Source: Aphelocoma coerulescens
Taxonomy: Eukaryota > Chordata > Aves > Passeriformes > Corvidae
Assembly (NCBI RefSeq): GCF_041296385.1
Contig: NC_091023.1
Coordinates: 21,976,924-22,040,923 of the forward strand
Direction: 5' to 3'
DNA length: 64,000 bases
The notes below the pieces were generated by a model, which ran no database searches, was not told the origin of the DNA, and was given only the letters and a program-made list of their open reading frames with translations. The position numbers were made by a program, and so were the translations under genes. Shown in pieces: positions 57,343 through 64,000 of this stretch (position 1 is its first letter; every line of letters begins with the position of its first letter).

Positions 57343-60300
57343 AAGTATGATAGCATACACACAAATAGGTAAGATAAAATATTATATGTAGCAGCAGAAT
57401 CCAGGTTTCCTATGTGAGTGACCTCCAAAGCTGACTACTTATTTGGCTAAAGAATGTGACTTCATCTGTGTTTAAAGCCTCACTTGTACAACCTCCTTAC
57501 AGAAAATACTGACCTTACTACAAATAATCTGCTGTGTGGTTTGCACTAATGTTTGTAATTAGTAGTAGAAGTTTTTGTTTATTGACTTTTCTTTTGTGCT
57601 TGTAGTTTTTATTGTATTTCCTGCTTGGTGAAAGGAGGGGAGCAAGCAAATAGAAGTGGGCTCCAATCTATACAGAAGATTTAAATCTGAGCTTTGCAGC
57701 TGAGCTTTGTCTCTCTTGTAGACTGCTCTAGGTAAGGTGATCTCACTACTGGGCAGCAAATCTGTACAGTTTGAGCCAGCCTGTAAAGTTCAGACAGACA
57801 GGACAGGGGGGTGAAACCACTTTGTGACTGTCTGTTGTCCAGGCTGCTCACAGCTTGCAGAAATGAAGGTGGTGTCAAAGCCCGTAGGCACAGAGGAGAG
57901 AGTGGGAGATTAAATTCATCCTCAGCTTTACCCCAGACTTCCTGTGGGACCCCAGGAGAACAATGTCATCTCCTTACACCCCACTTCTGCCAAGGGAAGG
58001 AGTAATTTCCTTCCTCACAAAGGAGCTGTGAAGCTGAATTCTCAGGCTTGAGTGAAGCACACGGATGTGAATGTGACTGACAGGCACTCAACAGCTCCCA
58101 TGGCTTTTGACTTTCCATCCTTCTCCAAGAGCTGGCTCAGAGCAGCCTGTCCCACATCAGGGATGCTGCTGGGCTCAGATCCTGCTGAGCCGTTTGCTCC
58201 CCTCTGTTCTGGTTCCTGTCAGGAATCCTAAGGTGAAGCTTCTTAGCCCTTGGAGATCATGACAAAGGCAATTTCATTAAAGCATTCCTTATGGCAGTAT
58301 TTTGAAAAGTTCTCAAAAAAACCCATCAGGTACTGGTAGATCAAACTGCCTTCTGACATTTAAAATACATACAGAACAGTCCACTTTCACTGGGATTTAA
58401 ATTAAATAGGAGAATGGCTTTGCTGAATCACAGCTTCCTAGAAACATCAGGTTGTTAAGGTGGTTGTGTGTATTAAGAAAAGCCATTAGAGAGACAAGGC
58501 CTGGATGTCAGCTCAGTCATGCAGGCCAAAGCTCATTCCCTGCATAGTTCACACAGAGATCACAAAGCAAAGCTTTTTCAACAGTGGCCCAGATTCTTCT
58601 TCCGTTTAGCATTTACAAAGACTGGGTAGAATTAGAGCAGCCAAGTGCTAATCTGAATCAGCAGAAGCTTTGATCAAGAAACCCAGTTAACAGAAGAATT
58701 CAAACTTTTTGTCTGGATTTAAGCCCTTTCCTCCTTTTCTCCATAAACACAACTTCATAGATTGTATGCTTTAAACAGACAGCAACCAAAGTTATGTCCA
58801 TTCAAAAGACAAGTTACTAATCTGCTCCAGAGTCCTTTCCCTTTATATGGAAACAGCTACATTTACCTGACTTTAAACTATGACTAAAATAGTAAAAAAA
58901 AAAATCACTATACTGAATTATAAGAACAGGCTTCTTCCTGAATTTCCCACTTAAAGACTAAACCCATGTCAGAAAAGATGTAATTTATATCTACTGTCAT
59001 TAAAAGATAGTATAACTGTAGTACTGGAAAAAAATGGTTAATATTCCTATAAATCTTACAGTAATTAAGTTTTCCTGCGAGCTTTCTGCTAAACTTTAGC
59101 TCAGCATTTGTTTATAGCTAAGTTATAAATATCTGTTATGAACCTAAAATATAATTGCTGCTGGGTTTTTTTTAACTGAAATGAAAGGGAGAGCTGGAAT
59201 ATATATATATGTATATACATATATATATATATATATATATTCATGGAGTCAGTTGTAAATTTCCTTCATGCACTGAAGCACATTAAAGTCTTGGCACAAG
59301 AAATGGTGGTAAGTTCATAACTGGAGTGAACGTGTTTACGAAGCTGCCAGCAGCCTGGTGTGATGCCTGAGATCACAGCAGCACGTGGATGTGATGTACA
59401 GTATTAACTACTTCTGTCAAAGCATCTGGACTACTTTGATCTTGCAGCTCTATGGTTTAACACCTGATAGCTGCAGAGATACCTGAGGAATCCTACAACA
59501 TGGAAAAAGAGGTCTGAGTCACAGCTCTAAAAAGACCTTTAGTGCACAGCCTCACAAGACACTGAGCAAATTCAGTGTAAACCTTGAAGTAAGTGTTAGT
59601 CCCAGCCCAGCTTTCCTCCTCCTTTCCTCTGTTCTGCTTTGCACACAGTCCCCGTGCCCCAAATTGAAAATTTAGGGTTCTTTCCAGCTGTGTTGCTCCA
59701 AGCTTCTAGAAGCTGACCCAGGGTTACAGAAAGCAGATGCCTGATAGCAAGGGATTAAAATTAATCTGTGTTACAACACCTGGATTTGTTCCTGGGTTTT
59801 CCTACATCTCCAAGCGTTTCCTCAGGGTTATCTTGCACCTTCAGCCCTTGGTTATTTTGCAAAGCAGTTTAGGGCACTTTGCATGTTGTTGGATCAGAGC
59901 AAGTGTTTGTAGCAATACTTCACCTGTGCATGGTAGAGTCTTCTCAGAGGAGACATCCAATAAATTTGTCTTCTTATCTTAAATCAGTGGATATGGCTAG
60001 TTACCTTTTGTAGGTAGCTTTTCTTCCCCTTCTACAATTAGACTTTACCTCTTGATTGCAGAAATATCTTGTTCCTGATGGCCATCAAGGCATTCAGATG
60101 AAAGCTTTTAAAAGAAAAAGCAAAATCAACTTGCATAATAGAACTTACAGTCATTCTTATCCTGCCTTCTTGAACCTGAGACCTGTATTAGTGGGTACAC
60201 AGGGTTTTGGCTAATATTTGCAGGAATAAATGGAGATTTTGTATCCCTAGCTGAAGACCTCTTAAAGGATGGGTGTTCAACATTTCTGGAAGCCCAGACC

Positions 60301-60559
60301 TCTTTCAGGAGGTTTCATGATGCATAAAAATCACAAATGAATTTGATTTCCTAACTTTCATCTACGTAATTCCAGAACTGCATTCCCAACCAAAGCAGAA
60401 AGGCCATTGTGAGTTTTAAGCCCTACAAACTAAATAGAAATGCTTAAAAACATTATTTTGTAGTGTTTGGGCCTCTATATTTTTTAATCTCTTACCAAAC
60501 TTCACTAGAAACTTTTAAAAATAAAAATATTGGAAGTAGGTAAACTTGAGTTCAACCTT
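57343..60559. other. Extended NCEH1 3' UTR or intergenic DNA
   Basis: No coding exon was recognised. It contains the TA-rich palindrome at 59,199-59,241 and an AATAAA at 59,959-59,964 that could end a long NCEH1 transcript. Confidence 0.5.
59199..59241. repeat. (AT)n microsatellite with a perfect palindrome
   Basis: About 43 bp of AT dinucleotides interrupted once by GTATATAC at 59211-59218. The interruption is its own reverse complement, so the array is palindromic around it and could form a hairpin or cruciform. Confidence 0.85.
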
Positions 60560-62690
60560 TTAAGCTGCTATGATCTGTAACAAAGATGTTATTAAAAGAA
60601 AAACCAAAACCAGCTGGTTTAATGTTCTCATATTTATGATGTTCAAAACCCCGACGTACAACATACTTGATGTGAATGCATTCAATACCTTGTGCATGAC
60701 TGGTTTTTGCTTTTTGTCCCAGAGCAGGGGAAAGATTTGTAAGATCTCATTACCAAGTGTGATTTGAGCTGTGCTATCAAAATGAAGAACAAATAAATAA
60801 AGTGAAATATACCTGTGGTTTGTTTTATCTTTCCCAGGATCACCAATTTTGTATTTCTGAGCATTTCCAATTTGATTTTTGGTTGTGTGTCCATGGGCTG
60901 TGAGGGTCACCTCCTTGAACTTCATTTCTTCCAAATGAATAATGGTGACCACATCTCCTGGTGCTGAAGAGTGGACAAACCTGCAGTGGTGCTGTTGTTC
61001 TTTATCAAGATAAACAGCAGAGCTCACATTCTCCATTCTGATGTATAAACACATTTTTATGTGTCTATAGGTTGTGTGTGTGTTTGAAATTTAGTTCGGC
61101 CAGCAAAAATCCAGGTTCCTTTTTCATTCCTACTTGCCTTCCTTTCATATTCTTTTTTTCTGACCTGTAACCCATTTTCTGCCTTGCTCTCTCAATGCAT
61201 AGCAGCATTGCTTTTGAAATATCCTGATGTGGGGCATTTCCCATTTTGTCCAGCAAGCTCCTGTGCCTTTCACAGAACACAAAGTTTTTCACCTGCTAAA
61301 AAAAAAATGGTGAGGAAAAAAAGCTTCAAAGGACTTACAACCCTATTTTTTAAGGCAGCAAGAGTCATACTCCTGCTTGCATTACATTGAATGCATTAAA
61401 AACAGGCTGGGCCTTAGAGAACATTTTTTTCCAGTCATGTTTTCTCAGATGTCATAAAACATCTGACTGCAGGGCTTGGCGAGGCTGGGGCAGTGCCTCC
61501 CTCAGCCGAGTGTGGCTGTGACCACATCCCATGCCTGGCTGGTCCCAGAGCTGGCTGTCCCTGTGCCCTATTTCCCACCTCCCACCCTCAGCAGGAGCAG
61601 CAGTGAGTGCCCCATGGGGCTGTGCCTGACCCAGGTGTGCCTGACACAGCTGGATCCCAAAATCCTTCTCCTGCACCCTGCCTGGCTGGGTGCTGCTCCT
61701 TGCCTCACGCTTGGAAAACTCTTTGGAGCTGGGCCAGGTTTTACTTTGTTCTTCCTCAGGGGAGACACACGTTTTTTCCTTGTTCTTACATCCAGTTTTT
61801 CTGGCACTAATCCAATGGCATTTATTTCTTTTATAAATGTCTGAAAAGCTGACAGCACATCATTACTATAAGACTAAATTTACCCCAATGTACATCTAAT
61901 ATTTTTTCCAAATTATTTTTCTACAGCATTTTAAAGTGTTTATCAACTATTCAGCAGGAAGACAGGCAAAAGAAAACAAAAAAAGAAACCCTGAAATGGC
62001 TCCTTTAAAGCTGCTTTTACAGAAAGCTGTATCTTAAATATATTTTAAATATATTTAAAACTATATTTTAAATAACTTTTTCTGACTTTATAAAATGTAG
62101 GGAACACTAAATACTTCCATTACAACAACTGTTCATTTCTGAAGCAAAATCTCAGCAAACCCCAGCACTTCCCATCATAAGACAGTCTGGGGTATAGGAG
62201 AGCCAGAGTTTGTTAAATGAGAGAGTAAGTTTTATATTAAGAGACCTAAATCAGCAATAATAATTGGTGTTATAGAAAATTCCCTCTCCCTCCAACACTG
62301 TGCCAGTGTCAGTTCAGGTGCAGTACACTCAGTGCCACTGAGAGCTGGGATTCAGGGGGTGGTGGAGGAATAAAGGGAATAAAGGGAATTAACCTAGTAA
62401 TGTCGTGACAATCCAACTCCTTGATGTTTTTAATTAAAAGACAATAATTTGCAGTATAACCAGCAGAGGGAGCGTTTAAAGCAAAGCCTGGTGCAGCAGT
62501 TTCTGAGACCAGACTGTCAAACTGGAAGTGTTATTGTGGGAACTGCACCAGAACGTTTGCGGCAGCCCAGCTGTGACTTGTGAATTCATGCATGGACAAG
62601 GCAGGAAAGTCATGCCAATGGGGAATTACTCACATAAAAAAAACCAAAAAAAACCAAACAACCAAACTAACAAGCTCCTTGTAACCATTC
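60560..62690. other. Intergenic DNA with an unexplained minus-strand open region
   Basis: The minus strand is open from 61,054 to 60,560 (164 codons), and another 75-codon open stretch lies just upstream. I recognise no family in either. The remainder is AT-rich with no exon-like features. Confidence 0.4.
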
Positions 62691-62692
62691 TG

Positions 62693-62842
62693 GGCCAGGG
62701 ATATCCCATCCCTGGACGTGTCCAAGGCCAGGTTGGACATGGCTTTGAGAAACCTGGTCTAGTGGAAGGTGTCCATGCCCATGGCAGGGGGTGGGAAGAG
62801 ATGAGCTTTAACGTCCCTTCCAACCCAGACGTTGTGTGGTTC
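62693..62842 (+). repeat. CR1 LINE 3' end fragment
   Basis: CCAGGGATATCCCATCCCTGG, then AAGGCCAGGTTGGACATGGC, GGTCTAGTGGAAGGTGTCC, CATGGCAGGGGGT and CGTCCCTTCCAACCCAGACG follow the avian CR1 3' consensus in plus orientation. It is 5'-truncated and somewhat diverged, and the terminal ATTCTRTG repeats are degraded. Confidence 0.88.
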
Positions 62843-64000
62843 CTCAGCATGAATCACTCAGCCCTTGGCACACTGTAAGGGCGTTTTTCAGGTGATCTGG
62901 CTGTTAGTTCAGGTCCTGGGAGCTGGCTGGGGTGTGGGCAGTGCCCCGGGTTTGCTGTAGCTGCCTGTGCATGTCTCCAGTCTGCAGAGTCAGAAGGGCG
63001 AGGGAGGGCACCCAGGGGAAATCTGCTTCTCTGTGCCCAGGGCACGGTGCATGCTCATGAGCCAGCTGCTTAGTTCAGGTCCTGTGTGATCTGCTAAAAC
63101 ACCAGGTGATTAATCAGAGATCACATGGACAGGACATCTGGAATGCAAGGAGTCTCTTTGGATGCAGACACAGATTTAATTGGGTGTTGGCCAACTCCAC
63201 AGTAGGATTATGAAAAGTCCAAGACGGGTACAAATGTGAGAAAGGCCTATGGAATCACGCCTCACCATGAGTGATATGGTGAAGCTGGTGAAACAGAAGT
63301 TTTTAGCCTGAGCCAATGTATATTTTTAAGCACACTCTGAGAAACTACTTGCTATAAATTTTACTTCTGCATATGTATATACACACACACACATATACAC
63401 ATAAATTGACATTGTACAAACTGAGAACCACTTCATTAAGGACTGTAGGCTGGCTCTAGATTTATAGTGGTCTTTTTAGTCAGGCTAAAATGATAGGATG
63501 ATGATATTGGCATAAATTTGGGCTCAGGCCTTTTACTTTCATAAGTGTCATCATCTTAATCTCTTAGGCTGGTGATTCTCACCTGACTGAGGTTCCAAGG
63601 GAGTGTGGGAGTTTAAGCAAGATCTGAAAAGTCTCCTGACCTTGAGGCAGATTCATAGGCTTACTTCATCAGCCACTCTGCAATCCCTTTGGGCCTTTCC
63701 TGCAAAATGCAAATCCCAATTCTGACTGACTCTTGTGTCACTTTGAAATGCAACTTTAGCTTGAGTAGTGTTTATTTTTATCGTGTCACCTCTCCTGCTC
63801 TGCCCAGACCAGACCAGTATCTCCTGAGCTGTAAAAAGCCGTTTGCTGTTTGCATGTTAACGCAGCAGAGCCAACACGGCTGGGTGCTCTTCCTCCTGAA
63901 GCTTCCTCAACTGGCTTGTTTGCTAACCTGCACTGGGTTGAGGGCAGCAGGGTTAACTCAGCATCTCTCTGTCCTCGTTGACAGGAGTCACCACACCGTT
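62843..64000. other. Intergenic DNA, no gene recognised
   Basis: No exon was recognised, including none of TNFSF10, which would be expected further right by synteny. A short CA/TA repeat lies near 63,379-63,403. Confidence 0.5.

Noticed and set aside
61000..64000. TNFSF10, expected to the right of NCEH1 by synteny
   Set aside because: No TNF-homology exon or plausible first exon could be read; it probably lies beyond the window.

Overview
The window is vertebrate nuclear DNA, almost certainly from a bird and probably a passerine. It has intron-split genes with GT-AG junctions, CR1-type LINE ends, an avian-type endogenous-retrovirus solo LTR, short introns, and two CpG-island promoters. Two protein-coding genes can be read completely from the sequence, and they are arranged head to head. 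No prokaryotic gene system, CRISPR array or novel multi-gene module was found.

Left part (1-13,123): no coding gene was recognised. It holds old repeat fragments, a 584-bp solo LTR (6305-6888) with a 5-bp target-site duplication, and a duplicated homeobox-like TAATTA motif near 7127-7353. Its right side probably contains the ECT2 3' untranslated region.

Middle part (13,124-37,450), minus strand: ECT2, the Rho GEF that activates RhoA for cytokinesis. A non-coding first exon lies in a CpG island near 37,050 and 24 coding exons run leftward. They join in frame to a 984-residue protein: three N-terminal BRCT repeats, a linker with a nuclear localisation signal, a DH domain, a PH domain and a Ser-rich tail. 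The last exon gives a tail of 98 residues instead of the 29-residue mammalian ending. One intron uses a GC donor. The promoter has a CHR-like element and repeated CCAAT boxes, as expected for a G2/M gene. A 15-codon upstream ORF ends two bases before the main start codon.

Between the genes (37,450-41,430): no gene was recognised. It contains a CR1 fragment and a 31/40-bp minisatellite directly upstream of the second CpG island.

Right part (41,430-57,350 and perhaps beyond), plus strand: NCEH1 (neutral cholesterol ester hydrolase 1). Five coding exons join in frame to exactly 408 residues, with the signal anchor, HGGGW oxyanion motif, GDSAG nucleophile, and catalytic Asp348 and His378 all visible. 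The centre of exon 5 is strikingly GC-rich against AT-rich surroundings.

From 57,350 to 64,000: 3' UTR or intergenic DNA, a TA palindrome, a second CR1 end and a minus-strand open region of unknown nature. The divergent ECT2/NCEH1 pair matches the human 3q26.31 order, from which SPATA16 would be expected to the left and TNFSF10 to the right; neither was recognised here. Exon calls rest on homology recalled from human ECT2 and NCEH1 plus splice signals read by eye; no search was run.
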